This document shows positions 1 to 8,939 of a stretch of 64,000 bases of DNA, piece after piece. The notes below the pieces were generated by a model that searched no databases, had not been told where the DNA came from, and saw nothing but the letters and a program-made list of their open reading frames with translations. The stretch's first letter is position 1. Each line of letters opens with the position of its first letter. Source of the DNA: CAYTSA01 sp964440345. Its GTDB lineage: Bacteria > Desulfobacterota > Desulfovibrionia > Desulfovibrionales > Desulfovibrionaceae. The stretch is taken from the NCBI GenBank assembly GCA_964440345.1, contig CAYTSA010000006.1:29971-93970 (forward strand), in the 5' to 3' direction. The position numbers and the translations under genes are program-made.

Positions 1-19
1 AACAAACTGTGCGCCCGGA

Positions 20-1804
20 TTGACAGACGCGTGCAATCCAGCCACAGACACATGCATGCGATTGCACCACTACCAGAAGAACATGCGGGTTCTGGCCAGC
101 CGCTGCTCCGCCGCCTACAAATGGCTCATTAGCCATCCAGAGGCGGAGCAAGAAGCCCTGGACTACGTTCTCTTTGACCCGGACGGCCGCCACGACTGGA
201 GGCTGCCGTCCGGGCTGGGAGTAATGGCCTCTATGCCTCCAGGCGACATCTACAGCGATTGGCTCGACAAACCTCCCACTGGCGCGGATATGACCATTGT
301 TGTGGGGTCAAACCTGGGGTATGGGATGCTGCGCTTTCTGGACGCCGCCCCGCCAGACCACAAGCTGACAGTGCTGGAGCCGGACCCGGCCATGATGGCT
401 GGATGCTTAGGTCTTTCCGACTTGCGCGAAAGGCTGCAGTCTGGCCGCCTATTTTTTCTGCCTCCAAACGAATTGTACATTGAACGCTTTGTCCGCCGGC
501 TGGACGTCTATTTTACTCATGGGCGAATTGCCTTGCGCATTGACCCTGCATCGCGGAAGCTTGGCCCGGCATATGAGCTCTGGCGCGGCCGGTTGCAGCA
601 AAAATTGGACAGCTTTCGGGTGGACATGCAGACCCTGCGGCTGCAGCAGGACTGCATGGTGGAGAACGAGCTGGCCAACCTGGCCAAAGCGCACGACGAC
701 GGTTCGCTGGCTGCGTTGCACAAGGCGGCGGAGGGGCTGCCTGCGGTGGCGTTCGGGGCGGGACCGTCACTGGCGGCGACGGCGGAAGCTTTTCGCAACG
801 AAGAAGGCAAACGGCTGCTTTGCTGCGGCTTGCAAACCTTACCTGCGCTGCAGCAACTTGGGATAACGCCGCATTTTTGCCTGGCTATTGATTTTCGCCA
901 CCATATGCTGCTGTGCCTGGACAAGCTGGACCATGAACAGGCTCGCAACGTACCCCTGATCTACTCGACCAAGGTTCAGCCGGAGCTGGTGCGCCGCTAT
1001 CCTGGGCTAACCTTACCCCTTTGGACCATGGGGGGTCTGGCCAGCCTTATTCCGACAGCCTCTGAGCCCGTACTGGACGTGGGGTCCAATGTGGGCTTGG
1101 CTCTTCTGCGTTTTCTTGAATGGGCCGGGATTCACAAGGTTTTGCTTGTCGGCCAGGACTTTGGCTTTGCCGACGAGCCCGGCTCTGTCACGCACGTTGA
1201 GGGTCACTATGCATCCGGCCCGGCGCAGCAAGGCGACGCCTACTCTATGCAAGTGAAGCTGCCTGAGGGCCGCTGTGTGCGCACCAGCCCTCAGTTGCTG
1301 GCCGCCCGCAATGACCTGGACAGCTGGCTGCGCCGGTCTTCCATGAGCGCCTTCACTGTCTATGGCGGAGGGCTTCCCATAGACGAAGCCCGGGCCATTG
1401 CGTCCGAAGAGGCCCGGGACTGGTCGGCGGGGAACGCTGCAAAGAAACTGTCTTTCTTTGTTGAAAAACTGTCAGCTCTGCCAGACACGCCCTCAGAAAC
1501 TTGGCTACAGAACGTCTCCCCAGACCTTGTGGAATTTTCAGGACATACCTTGCGAACAGTAGAGCAAGAATTACAACAAATGAACCTGCAGCGTTACCAA
1601 GACATCTTGAACGCGCTGCGAAAACGCATTGAGGCAGACCCTGTCAGCCGCCCGTATTTATATAATGAATGTATAGAGCTGGCTGGATTGACGCTTCCCC
1701 GCAGAACAGTGAACCAAAACGCCTTACATTTGGTACAGCGCATTGCTGACAAACTTCTCCATCTCTCCACAACAATTTCTTATTACATACAAAAGGCGTC
1801 CTGA
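20..1804 (+). CDS. Maf/DUF115-type motility accessory (flagellin glycosylation-like) protein, 5' end possibly outside window
   Basis: The protein has an N-terminal Rossmann-like segment (TIVVGSNLGYGMLRFL, about residues 92-107) and a central DUF115/MptE-like domain with the glycine motif FGAGPSLAATAEAF near residue 240. Proteins with this architecture are motility accessory factors, linked in many bacteria to flagellin glycosylation with nonulosonic acids. The substrate here is inferred, not seen. The first possible start is TTG; an in-frame ATG follows at 56. No stop lies upstream in frame to the window edge, so the real start may be earlier. The gene stands alone, with no flagellin or sugar-biosynthesis gene visible. 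The C-terminal 150 residues are helical and unassigned. Confidence 0.7.
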   Translation: MTDACNPATDTCMRLHHYQKNMRVLASRCSAAYKWLISHPEAEQEALDYVLFDPDGRHDWRLPSGLGVMASMPPGDIYSDWLDKPPTGADMTIVVGSNLGYGMLRFLDAAPPDHKLTVLEPDPAMMAGCLGLSDLRERLQSGRLFFLPPNELYIERFVRRLDVYFTHGRIALRIDPASRKLGPAYELWRGRLQQKLDSFRVDMQTLRLQQDCMVENELANLAKAHDDGSLAALHKAAEGLPAVAFGAGPSLAATAEAFRNEEGKRLLCCGLQTLPALQQLGITPHFCLAIDFRHHMLLCLDKLDHEQARNVPLIYSTKVQPELVRRYPGLTLPLWTMGGLASLIPTASEPVLDVGSNVGLALLRFLEWAGIHKVLLVGQDFGFADEPGSVTHVEGHYASGPAQQGDAYSMQVKLPEGRCVRTSPQLLAARNDLDSWLRRSSMSAFTVYGGGLPIDEARAIASEEARDWSAGNAAKKLSFFVEKLSALPDTPSETWLQNVSPDLVEFSGHTLRTVEQELQQMNLQRYQDILNALRKRIEADPVSRPYLYNECIELAGLTLPRRTVNQNALHLVQRIADKLLHLSTTISYYIQKAS

Positions 1805-1953
1805 TTCCTTTCGTCCAAGTAGCAGGTGTCAGATTCGCGCTTTCTTTTTTCAGCGGAATGGCATATAATTCCTGTATACTCTAGATTAGATCATGACTTT
1901 AAGCAGTTACAAAGACACATACAATCCAACCCAGGAAACAGGGAGGAGGCCTC
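1805..1953 (+). promoter_or_regulatory. Intergenic region with a possible promoter for the VCBS-repeat gene
   Basis: A TATAAT hexamer lies at 1864-1869 in an AT-rich stretch about 85 bases before the next start. A T-rich sequence stands in the -35 region but is not a good TTGACA match. A strong AGGAGG Shine-Dalgarno site lies at 1943-1949. Confidence 0.3.
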
Positions 1954-2937
1954 ATGATGTACCTCACGACGCCCCGACATTCACGGAAGAAGTTTGGCGC
2001 GAAACGGTTAGACCGCAAGCAGCTTTTACGCGCTGGCGTGACAGCCGCGGCCATAGCAGGCAACCTTGCCTATATCGTCCAACCTGTTATCGCTATTGCT
2101 GAAACATTTTCGCTAAAAGCTAATAACTACAACCCATTCAGCGCCATTTCTACGTCAGGAAACAGCCGGCCAGTTTTTGTCGATATCGACGGGGATAACG
2201 ATCTTGACCTGCTTTTAGGGTCAAAAGCCGGCACTATACAATATTACCAAAACACAAACGGCGTCTTCAGCAAGATAATAACAGATCCTTTTTCGGGTAC
2301 TAAAAACCCGTTGGATGTAGTGAACGAAACCTCCAACAGTGCGCCAGCTTTTGTGGACATCGACGCTGACGGCGACATGGACGCTTTTATCGGAAACCAT
2401 GAAGGCAAGGTTTCCTATTACCCAAATTCCGGCTCCGCCACAGACCCTGTTTTCTCCAAGGCGTCTGAAAACGCAAACCCCTTGGCGTCAGTGAATATGG
2501 GCTCAAACGCCACCCCGATGTTTACCGATATTAACCGCGACGGCGACATGGACTTGTTTATTGGAAGCGGACAATATGGAGCCGCTTACGTTCCCAACAC
2601 CGGCACAGCACAGAGCCCATTTTTCGACACCAGCAAGACATGGTTTTTCACCTCTCTGAACAATGCCGCGCCGACCGCCGCAGACTACGACGGCGACGGC
2701 GACATGGATATTTTTGTCGGCTACACCAACGGTGTGGCGTATTATGAAACAGATAAAAGCATTGAGCGCTCCAGCAGCCCGCTGCACTCCACGCGCATGC
2801 TCGCTTCCCCGGCTGTTGCCGATATTGACAAGGACGGCGAGCTGGAAGCAGCCATGGGCAACAGCCAAGGCGACGTTCTCTATTACGACAGCGGCGTAAT
2901 TGCTTCGAAAATATCAGTAATAATATTGAACGAATAA
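1954..2937 (+). CDS. Exported VCBS/FG-GAP repeat protein with calcium-binding loops
   Basis: After a basic N-terminus and a hydrophobic export segment (about residues 25-50, ending near IAIAE), the protein consists of repeats. Each has an aspartate-rich calcium loop: DIDGDNDLD, DIDADGDMD, DINRDGDMD, DYDGDGDMD and DIDKDGELE. Such VCBS/FG-GAP repeats form beta-propeller blades and occur in surface or adhesive proteins. The five or so blades seen suggest an incomplete or small propeller. The RKxF-like N-terminus is not a proper twin-arginine motif, so Sec or Tat export is open. The start is fixed by AGGAGG 5 bases before ATG; a second ATG follows directly. A strong terminator follows the stop. 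The function is unknown. Confidence 0.8.
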   Translation: MMYLTTPRHSRKKFGAKRLDRKQLLRAGVTAAAIAGNLAYIVQPVIAIAETFSLKANNYNPFSAISTSGNSRPVFVDIDGDNDLDLLLGSKAGTIQYYQNTNGVFSKIITDPFSGTKNPLDVVNETSNSAPAFVDIDADGDMDAFIGNHEGKVSYYPNSGSATDPVFSKASENANPLASVNMGSNATPMFTDINRDGDMDLFIGSGQYGAAYVPNTGTAQSPFFDTSKTWFFTSLNNAAPTAADYDGDGDMDIFVGYTNGVAYYETDKSIERSSSPLHSTRMLASPAVADIDKDGELEAAMGNSQGDVLYYDSGVIASKISVIILNE

Positions 2938-2962
2938 CCTTGTGTCATGTTCACAAACAAGT

Positions 2963-2997
2963 AAAGCTCCCGGGCAAACGCCAGGGAGCTTTTTTTA
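2963..2997 (+). terminator. Rho-independent terminator of the VCBS-repeat gene
   Basis: AAAGCTCCC (2963-2971) pairs with GGGAGCTTT (2984-2992) around a 12-base loop, followed by a run of T. Confidence 0.9.
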
Positions 2998-3007
2998 TGG
3001 TCAGTTC

Positions 3008-3047
3008 TAGCGCATTTTCGCGTTGAGGCAGCGCTCGCTCCTGAAAC
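3008..3047 (+). repeat. Partial copy of a dispersed double-hairpin repeat
   Basis: This stretch matches the left half of an element also found at 24578-24653 (same strand) and 42073-42150 (opposite strand). Shared features are the AGCGC start, the GCGTTGAG core and the TCCTGAAAC end. The second hairpin seen in the other copies is missing here. Confidence 0.65.
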
Positions 3048-3078
3048 TCGCTACAAAAAAAGGTAGTTAGAGAAAACC

Positions 3079-3984
3079 CTAGTTTAAGATATAGCGCATG
3101 GGGTTCACGCACACCCCGTTCATGCGCACTTCGTAATGCAGGTGAGGGCCTGTAGAGCGCCCAGAGTTGCCCAGGTAAGCCACCAACTCCCCGCGGCTCA
3201 CAGTCTGGCCTTTTTCCACGTCAATACGGTGCAGGTGGGCGTAGCGGGTGACTATGCCGGAGCCGTGTTTGATGACCACGGTTTTGCCGTAGCCGTTGTC
3301 CACTCCAGCAAAAGTGACTGTGCCTTTGGCTGGGGAGTAGATAGGCGTGCCGACTTTGCCTGAAATGTCTATGCCTTTGTGAAACTCGCGCTGGCCGGTA
3401 AACGGCGAAACGCGGTAGCCAAAGCTGGAGGATATCCAGCCCTTGGTGGGCCAAATGGACGGAGTGGAAGCCAACAAGTCCTTGGCGCCGTGAATGAACT
3501 GCATGAGCTCCTGCTGCCGGACCTCTTCCAGCCTCACGTCTGTATAAAGCTGGTGTAAGAAGTTGTGCATCTTTCGGGCCAGCAGCTCCTGGCGATACAC
3601 AGGCAGATAGTCCGTGGAGAAGTCGTTGTTCTCTGGTCCGCCAACGGAAGTGATGGACTCGCCCTGCTCAGTGTCCATGTTGATCATCACCCGCAATTTG
3701 GAGTCGAAATCACGGATGCGCGTCAAATCTTTTTCCATCAGCCGAATTTTGTTGGCCAGGCTGACAATCTGCGTCTTTTGCTCGTCAACGGTCTTGACTG
3801 AGTTGTTCAGTCGAGCTTGCATCCGGTCATGCTCAGTGAAATATTTCCAAAAATGAATGTTCCCCGCGGCCAGGGCAAGAAAAAATCCGAAGAAGGCAAA
3901 CACTACCCAACCCCGGACGCACAGCTTTCTGCATATCCCTTCGTTGTCTTTGAAGACAACCACATGGTATTTGCGCAGCAGCAT
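3079..3984 (-). CDS. M23-family peptidoglycan metallopeptidase, membrane-anchored
   Basis: The protein has one N-terminal transmembrane segment (about residues 26-45), a coiled-coil stretch (about 55-100) and a C-terminal M23/LytM domain. The zinc motifs are visible: HKGID (HxxxD) and HLHYE (HxH), with the family's SSFGYR and GRSTGPH signatures. Family members cut peptide cross-links in peptidoglycan, or act as inactive activators of amidases; here the zinc ligands are intact. The likely start is ATG at 3984, preceded by GAGGGG at a good distance; a GTG two codons earlier is the alternative. The gene is transcribed alone, convergent with the VCBS-repeat gene. Confidence 0.88.
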   Translation of the reverse strand: MLLRKYHVVVFKDNEGICRKLCVRGWVVFAFFGFFLALAAGNIHFWKYFTEHDRMQARLNNSVKTVDEQKTQIVSLANKIRLMEKDLTRIRDFDSKLRVMINMDTEQGESITSVGGPENNDFSTDYLPVYRQELLARKMHNFLHQLYTDVRLEEVRQQELMQFIHGAKDLLASTPSIWPTKGWISSSFGYRVSPFTGQREFHKGIDISGKVGTPIYSPAKGTVTFAGVDNGYGKTVVIKHGSGIVTRYAHLHRIDVEKGQTVSRGELVAYLGNSGRSTGPHLHYEVRMNGVCVNPMRYILN

Positions 3985-4058
3985 CGTCACCCCTCAGGCA
4001 CTGAAATATTTCGTAAAAAAGAAAATAAAATCAACTCTTGTATTCTACCCAAAAAAGA

Positions 4059-4811
4059 TTATACTGAATAATTTTTTTGTGTCAAGGCTAACTGATGACG
4101 TTTCACCGCATTAAACACGTTGCTTTTCAATCGCTTATCATCCAGAAGGGGCTGCAGCCACTCCATTACTTCGTCCCGTCTGGTGTGCCCGGCAGAGGGG
4201 CAGGCGTTTTCCCACACAGGCAACTCCCAGGCCCGCGCCGCCCGAATCACTTCTTTCTTTTCCAGCCACAGCAGCGGGCGGATAACCGTTAGCTCTCCGC
4301 CGAAGAACGGCTCCTTCATGCTCAAGCCGTCCACCCGGCCGCAACCGAACAGATTCATGAAAAACGTGGACGCAAGGTCGTCGCAGGTGTGGCCAAAGGC
4401 CAGATGCGTCAGATTATACTCTGCGGCCAGCTCAAAAAGCCGCCTGCGGCGCAGCCGGGCGCAGTAGAAGCAGGCTGAGCTGGATTGGTTCTCTTCAGAG
4501 TGGCCGCGCGGGCCATGATCCGTCAACTCTACGTGCGCCGCCAAGCCACGCTCGCGCACCCACTGCGCCAGGGGCGCGTGGCTGTCCGGTTCAAACCCGG
4601 GATTCAGATGCAGCGCCATGAGCTCCATACGGAACGGCAGTATCCTCTGGCGCAGCATGAGCACCTGGAGCATGGTGAAGCTGTCCACACCGCCAGAGAC
4701 TGCCACGCCCACCCTTGCGTCCGGATGAACCATCTCTGTCTGCTGCATCAGCTTGCCGGCGCTGCGCACACAGACCTTCTGCGCATACTTAAGATGCTTG
4801 AGCAATGACAT
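4059..4811 (-). CDS. ttcA: TtcA/TilS-type PP-loop ATPase (tRNA 2-thiocytidine synthesis family)
   Basis: The PP-loop SGGVDSFTML near residue 38 binds ATP. A CFYCARLRRRRLFELA segment and LAFGHTCDDLASTFFMN follow, in the order found in TtcA-type proteins. TtcA uses an Fe-S cluster to place sulfur on C32 of tRNAs. The two cysteines of CFYC and one further on (ENACPSAG) could hold the cluster. At 250 residues it is slightly shorter than E. coli TtcA. The substrate could differ, since many Desulfovibrio genomes carry several TtcA-like proteins. The start ATG has GGGAGG 10 bases upstream. Confidence 0.8.
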   Translation of the reverse strand: MSLLKHLKYAQKVCVRSAGKLMQQTEMVHPDARVGVAVSGGVDSFTMLQVLMLRQRILPFRMELMALHLNPGFEPDSHAPLAQWVRERGLAAHVELTDHGPRGHSEENQSSSACFYCARLRRRRLFELAAEYNLTHLAFGHTCDDLASTFFMNLFGCGRVDGLSMKEPFFGGELTVIRPLLWLEKKEVIRAARAWELPVWENACPSAGHTRRDEVMEWLQPLLDDKRLKSNVFNAVKRHQLALTQKNYSV

Positions 4812-4872
4812 GAATTATTGACCTCCCACTATGGCCTGCAAAGGTGTAGACATAGCAGCCGGGATGGTCAAC

Positions 4873-4902
4873 GGGCGAATGGCGGGCGGGCGAATGGCGG
4901 GC
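4873..4902. repeat. Exact 15-bp tandem duplication
   Basis: The unit GGGCGAATGGCGGGC occurs twice back to back in the spacer upstream of the ttcA-like gene. It looks like slippage; no function is evident. Confidence 0.9.
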
Positions 4903-4933
4903 GCTGATTCCGCTGATCACACACAGTCTGTTA

Positions 4934-5539
4934 TCATGAGCGCCCATCTGTAGCGGTGTCTTCAGGCTTCCTTACAATGTCGCTATAGGTCATCATTTCC
5001 TCGCCGGCCTCGTTTTCCAAAAGCTTGCGGCGGATGGCGCTGAACACCGGCAGCCAGGGTTTGGCCTTGGAAAAACCGATGCGGGTGAGGATATACGCGG
5101 GAACAAAGAAAAACCCAGGGCCCACTGCACCGGCGAGGGGCAAAACGAAATCCACCTCGCCGAACCGGTAATCCATCCAGCCCAGGAAGAAAAAGGCCGG
5201 CCACACAGAGGCGGCAAAGAGCGCGATGTGCGAGAAAAAGTTCCGGCCAAAGGCGTCGTTGGCCAGGTCGTTGCACGCCTTGTAGCTGGCCTTGTCCTTC
5301 ACAGCCAGGGCCTTGAGGGACAGGTTGTTGTGGCTCACCATATCCTCGCGCAGGCTGGCAAAGTGCCGACGGTTCAGCCAGTAGACGCCGGCCATGCACA
5401 GCTCGCCAATGACAGTGGCCGCAAGACAAATAAACAGCACGCCGACAGCAAAGCCCAACCAGGCAATGTCCGTGACGCGAAAAGCCCAGATGAGCCAGGG
5501 GTCCATGGCGGCGTATATGGTGTCCTGAGTCAGGTTCAT
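4934..5539 (-). CDS. Conserved integral membrane protein of unknown function
   Basis: Starting at ATG 5539 (AAGGA 5 bases upstream), the product has about 201 residues. One membrane segment lies near residues 20-50 (GFAVGVLFICLAATVIGELC). A charged cytoplasmic stretch follows (SLKALAVKDKASYKACNDLA), then two more segments (FFSHIALFAASVWPAFFFLG and the region around VGPGFFFVPAYILTRIGF). The arrangement recalls the DUF106/EMC3-YidC-like plan, but the resemblance is weak and I do not assign a family. It lies directly downstream of the TSUP transporter gene, separated by a terminator-like hairpin, so it may be an attenuated second gene of that operon. A longer reading to 5587 would start inside the hairpin and is unlikely. 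Confidence 0.65.
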   Translation of the reverse strand: MNLTQDTIYAAMDPWLIWAFRVTDIAWLGFAVGVLFICLAATVIGELCMAGVYWLNRRHFASLREDMVSHNNLSLKALAVKDKASYKACNDLANDAFGRNFFSHIALFAASVWPAFFFLGWMDYRFGEVDFVLPLAGAVGPGFFFVPAYILTRIGFSKAKPWLPVFSAIRRKLLENEAGEEMMTYSDIVRKPEDTATDGRS

Positions 5540-5561
5540 AATGTCCTTGCGTGCTGCGAGT

Positions 5562-5603
5562 GTATAAAAAACCGGGCCGCGCGGCAATCCACGCGGCCCG
5601 GTT
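5562..5603 (-). terminator. Terminator or attenuator after the TSUP transporter gene
   Basis: AACCGGGCCGCG (5570-5581) pairs with CGCGGCCCGGTT (5592-5603). Read on the minus strand, the hairpin is followed by TTTTTATACA. It sits between the transporter stop and the next gene of the same direction, so it could make that gene's expression partial. Confidence 0.85.
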
Positions 5604-5626
5604 GTCGATTGTTTTTCGGCCTGGGG

Positions 5627-6766
5627 TTAATACGGAGGCACCCAGGAAACGCCGAAGAAGCCCTTGGACAGGTAGCGCAGGCCAACGTACACAGCCAGCA
5701 CCACGAACAGCCGCTTCAGCCAGATGTCCGGGATGTACTTGGAGGTCCGGGGACCGATGAGCGAGCCAATTACTATGCCCACAAGCTCAGCGCCGATGAG
5801 GGACCATTGCATGGGGGTGTTGCCGGCAAATATGTATGAGGCAATAGAGTTGATCATGCCGACGAACACAGCCATGGCCGAGGTGCCGGCAACCAGGTAC
5901 ATGGGCAAGCCTGCAACGGAGGTCAGGAACGGCACCAACAAAAAGCCGCCGCCAACGCCCAGGAAAGAGGCCAATGCTGCGATAAAGAAGCCGCCAATGA
6001 CTGGAATGACAGGGTTAAAAGAGAACTCAACGCCAAAGAAGGTGAAAACGCACTTGGTGGGGGTGAAAGTTTTCATCTTCACGCCCTGCTCAGCAGTGTC
6101 CACCTTGCCGGACTTGATGGAGTCCTGGAAGGCCTTGGCGGCTTCCTTGGCGGCCTTTTTCTTGTTCTGGCCGGCCGGGGTGGTTTCGTAGAACAGGTAG
6201 CAGCCCAGGAAGAGCACGAACAGGCCGAAGTAGCCAAGGTAGGACTTCAGGTTGATCTTGCCCGCAGTCAGGATGGGCACCAACCAGGAGCCGGCCACAG
6301 AGCCAATGGCCAGGGCGATGCCCAGCGGCGCCACCAGACGGCCCATTTTAAAGTAGTTGTACGTGGAGATACCAGCCGAGCAACCCACCAGCCACTGGTT
6401 GGATACGCGGATGGAGTCGGTGACCACCTTGTTCAAGCTCAAATCCTTGCCAAGGGTCTTGGAAGCATAGTCGCCCAGACCAAAAATGGTGATGTGGCCC
6501 ACGCCGGCCATGATGCCGCCAAACGCGCCCACGGTGGAGAAAATCCAGCCCACCCACACAGCCCAGATAAGTCCGACGATAAGGTTGATTTGCGGCGCGC
6601 CGGGAATGCCTAAAAAGCCAGGTTCAGCTGCAGGGTCAACTTTGCCTGCTTGTTTGGCTTGTTCAAGGGCCTCGCCAAGACGGTCTGCCCAGGCAGACTC
6701 GCCCAGCAGCAGCACCACGCCCAGCACAGCCAGGACTAACAAAATGTTGCGATGAGAAGATTTCAC
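5627..6766 (-). CDS. TSUP-family (TauE/SafE) sulfur-anion or organic-anion exporter
   Basis: The protein has a signal-peptide-like start (LLVLAVLGVVLLLGESAWAD) and then an extended TauE/SafE domain with two halves. The hallmark glycine-rich helices are GAFGGIMAGVGHITIFGLGD in the first half and ASFLGVGGGFLLVPFL in the second. A charged loop (about residues 205-235) separates them. TauE/SafE proteins move sulfite, sulfoacetate, thiosulfate or similar anions. The exact substrate cannot be read here, but the sulfur metabolism in this window fits. The start is GTG with GGGAGG 5 bases upstream. The following membrane protein may be co-transcribed. Confidence 0.85.
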   Translation of the reverse strand: MKSSHRNILLVLAVLGVVLLLGESAWADRLGEALEQAKQAGKVDPAAEPGFLGIPGAPQINLIVGLIWAVWVGWIFSTVGAFGGIMAGVGHITIFGLGDYASKTLGKDLSLNKVVTDSIRVSNQWLVGCSAGISTYNYFKMGRLVAPLGIALAIGSVAGSWLVPILTAGKINLKSYLGYFGLFVLFLGCYLFYETTPAGQNKKKAAKEAAKAFQDSIKSGKVDTAEQGVKMKTFTPTKCVFTFFGVEFSFNPVIPVIGGFFIAALASFLGVGGGFLLVPFLTSVAGLPMYLVAGTSAMAVFVGMINSIASYIFAGNTPMQWSLIGAELVGIVIGSLIGPRTSKYIPDIWLKRLFVVLAVYVGLRYLSKGFFGVSWVPPY

Positions 6767-7214
6767 AGTTTCCCTCCCTCCCAGGTTTACAGGTTCTTCA
6801 AAAAAATCTCTTCCTTTGCCGGCCGACAGCCAGGACTCCTGTCTGGCTTACAGGCAACCATAAGCGTGCTCGTCTTGACCGGGACTAACCCCTATGTACA
6901 CACCCGAAGACAGAGCGATGACCTTACAACTGCCTGCTAGTACTTCAACGTTTACTGCGTGCAACAGATTTTCATTATTACTGGCTTATACGCCAACATG
7001 GCGAAGCAGGTACATTTTGTATACACAGAGTCGCAATAAATTCAACCTCTTTCTGCACTACTGCAGGCGCCTGAACGCACATAAAGACAATTCAACCTTA
7101 AACCGTAGAAATTATGTGCATATTCGCGTAACTTTGTTTTGTAAGCAAAAAACAAAACTCCTCTTAATTGTCTGCAATTCTTGCCTTATTACTTCCAACT
7201 TCCATGATGAACGG
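6767..7214. other. Gene-free AT-richer spacer between the transporter and Fe-S genes
   Basis: No convincing gene, RNA or terminator is visible in these 448 bases. The stretch must hold the promoter of the TSUP transporter (minus strand). The short open frames here have no ribosome site and no recognisable sequence. Confidence 0.5.
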
Positions 7215-7759
7215 CTACTTACGCAGCACCTTGTCTTTTGCGTACTGTTCGCGAGTTTTGGCAGACGCGACATTGGGCCGGACAAACGTTAAAGCGTGGG
7301 ACGTGCAGCCTGTAACGCAGGCCGGGTCCTTGCCGTCGTCGATGCGGTCGCGACAGTAGTCGCATTTGATGACCGTGCCGGTTTCATCATTCCACTGCGG
7401 CGCCATCCAGGGGCAGGCCTGAATGCACGCCTTGCAGCCCACGCACAGGTCCNNNNNNNNNNCACCGTCAAGAAGACATCCGACCCGAGAGGTTCTTCCA
7501 CATAGACCACGCCGTCAGAATCGCGCATCTGCATGGCGTTGGTGGGGCAGGCGTCCACACACCAGGGCTTGGCGCAGTGGAAACAAGGAAAAAACACGTT
7601 AAAAAGCTTGGGCAAACCTTTGGTCTTTTTGGGGCCGACAGTGATGATCTTGCCCAGTTTGGCTCCCACGGGGACATTGTTTTTCATTTTGCAGTGCACT
7701 TCGCAGGCTTTGCAGCTGATGCACCGCTCCGCGTCAAGTTTAATCATGTATTTACTCAT
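7215..7759 (-). CDS. Four-cluster ferredoxin-type electron-transfer subunit (DmsB/PhsB-like), broken by an assembly gap
   Basis: The N-terminal half carries CISCKACEVHCK and CFHCAKPWCVDACP. The C-terminal half carries CVGCKACIQACP and CDYCRDRIDDGKDPACVTGC. Together these four cysteine sets bind four [4Fe-4S] clusters, as in DmsB, PhsB and NrfC electron-transfer subunits. There is no signal peptide, so it should be cytoplasmic. A 10-N gap separates the halves and they lie in different frames. A true gap length of 2 modulo 3 would restore the frame, so the break is probably an assembly artefact rather than a mutation. The start ATG overlaps the stop of the upstream Fe-S gene (ATGA) and has GGAGG upstream. 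It probably serves the divergent molybdopterin oxidoreductase. Confidence 0.85.
7453..7462. other. Assembly gap (10 N) inside the Fe-S subunit gene
   Basis: Ten undetermined bases fall just before the third cysteine set. The gap size is evidently a placeholder, because it shifts the frame of an otherwise intact protein. Confidence 0.98.
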
Positions 7760-8334
7760 ACTCGTTCCTCCGATTGTACTCCATTCACTTTGGGGACCTG
7801 CGCCGAACTGGGGGACACAGTTGTGCGCATGCGGTCCAGCAAATCTATATGATAGTCTTCCTGTGAAAGCGAAGCTATGTAGACATGTTGCGAAAAACGA
7901 ATGGCGTCCACCGGGCAGGAGCCTACGCACAAGCCGCACAGGCTGCACTTGGTGTAGTCCAGCTCAAACGTCTTGGGACGATTGAAAAACTTCTTTTTGC
8001 CTGTGGGCGGGGCCTTGCGGGCGGCCGGGACGCCCCTGTCAACCGCCACCTTTACTTCTGGCTCCCGCTGCTCTGGCGATTTGTCCATGACCACGGTGAT
8101 GCACGTGGACGGGCAGGCCCGGGCGCAGGTTCCGCAGGCGATGCACCGAGGCGTTTGAAGCTCGTCATCTTTTGGAACAAGCTCAATATGCCCCCGGAAG
8201 GTAGACATATTTGTGACCGCATTACGAGGATAATGGACAGTAACCTGGGAAGAGGCGAAATTCTCGCCAGTGACCCGTAGCCCAACAATAAGACTGTAGA
8301 GGCCTTTGAACGTCTCTTTCAAAAAGTTAGCCAC
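7756..8334 (-). CDS. NuoI-like 2x[4Fe-4S] ferredoxin protein
   Basis: Two ferredoxin motifs, CIACGTCARACP (about residues 64-75) and CSLCGLCVGSCP (about 132-143), are separated by a basic linker of more than 50 residues. The N-terminus (FLKETFKGLYSLIVGLRVTGENF) is amphipathic and resembles the membrane-contacting N-terminus of complex I subunit NuoI. This 192-residue protein is therefore a NuoI-type electron carrier without the rest of complex I. It is coupled to the next Fe-S gene by an ATGA overlap. Together they may pass electrons between a quinone- or membrane-side donor and the molybdopterin enzyme transcribed in the other direction. The start is GTG with GAGGAG upstream. Confidence 0.8.
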   Translation of the reverse strand: MANFLKETFKGLYSLIVGLRVTGENFASSQVTVHYPRNAVTNMSTFRGHIELVPKDDELQTPRCIACGTCARACPSTCITVVMDKSPEQREPEVKVAVDRGVPAARKAPPTGKKKFFNRPKTFELDYTKCSLCGLCVGSCPVDAIRFSQHVYIASLSQEDYHIDLLDRMRTTVSPSSAQVPKVNGVQSEERV

Positions 8335-8939
8335 TCTCCACTCCTCTTGCGGAAACGCTCATGCATCAAGGCATGCGCTGCTTGCCGCCTTGGCTGGAAC
8401 GCATTGTCCCTGGCCCTTTGGCTGGCGGCGTTGACGCTCTACATAATTTGATTTGATGAGCATCACAACCATTTCTTATAGTTCTTGTCAACTCTGCGAC
8501 ATAAATTCTTTTTTTCACATTACATTTTCATACTTAAACAGTCTGCTACAATGGCGCGCGCTAAAACAAGTTAGTTTTTTCACAACGCGGAAATCTACTT
8601 GTCAGCCCAGGACGGCCCTGGTAAGTGACCATATTGTGTCATCACGCTAGTATGTTTTTCCTGCCGCAACGAACGGGGACGCGTTGTATCGCTGCAATTC
8701 ATGTCAATACAGCGCCGTTGCTTCAGGGAGAGGCGCACTGGCGCTTGGCCGCGGAGAAAATCGCTTGTGCATTCCAGCGCGCACTGGGCGCTCGCAGACG
8801 ATTTGCGCAAGAGCCTTCAATCTTTTGCTGCTTAAGGACTATTGGAGGGGCGCCTTTTGTTGAACCCGTGCGCTCATGAACAAGCGCTCACGTACATTAT
8901 CTCCAACACCATCCAACATCTTGTGGAGGAGGGATACAT
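8335..8939. other. Divergent intergenic region of the Fe-S / molybdopterin oxidoreductase cluster
   Basis: About 600 bases without a supported gene. It must contain both divergent promoters. I see no clear sigma-54 site, riboswitch or tRNA. A short open frame (8625-8879) lacks a ribosome site and looks accidental. The right end carries GGAGGAGGG before the ATG of the oxidoreductase. Confidence 0.5.

Noticed and set aside
4575..4605. A GGTTCAAACCC stretch resembling a tRNA T-loop
   Set aside because: It lies inside the ttcA-like coding region, codes there for NPGFEPDSH on the minus strand, and no tRNA acceptor or anticodon stem can be built around it.
8625..8879. 84-codon frame in the divergent spacer
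   Set aside because: No ribosome site, no similarity, and it would occupy the promoter region of the oxidoreductase.
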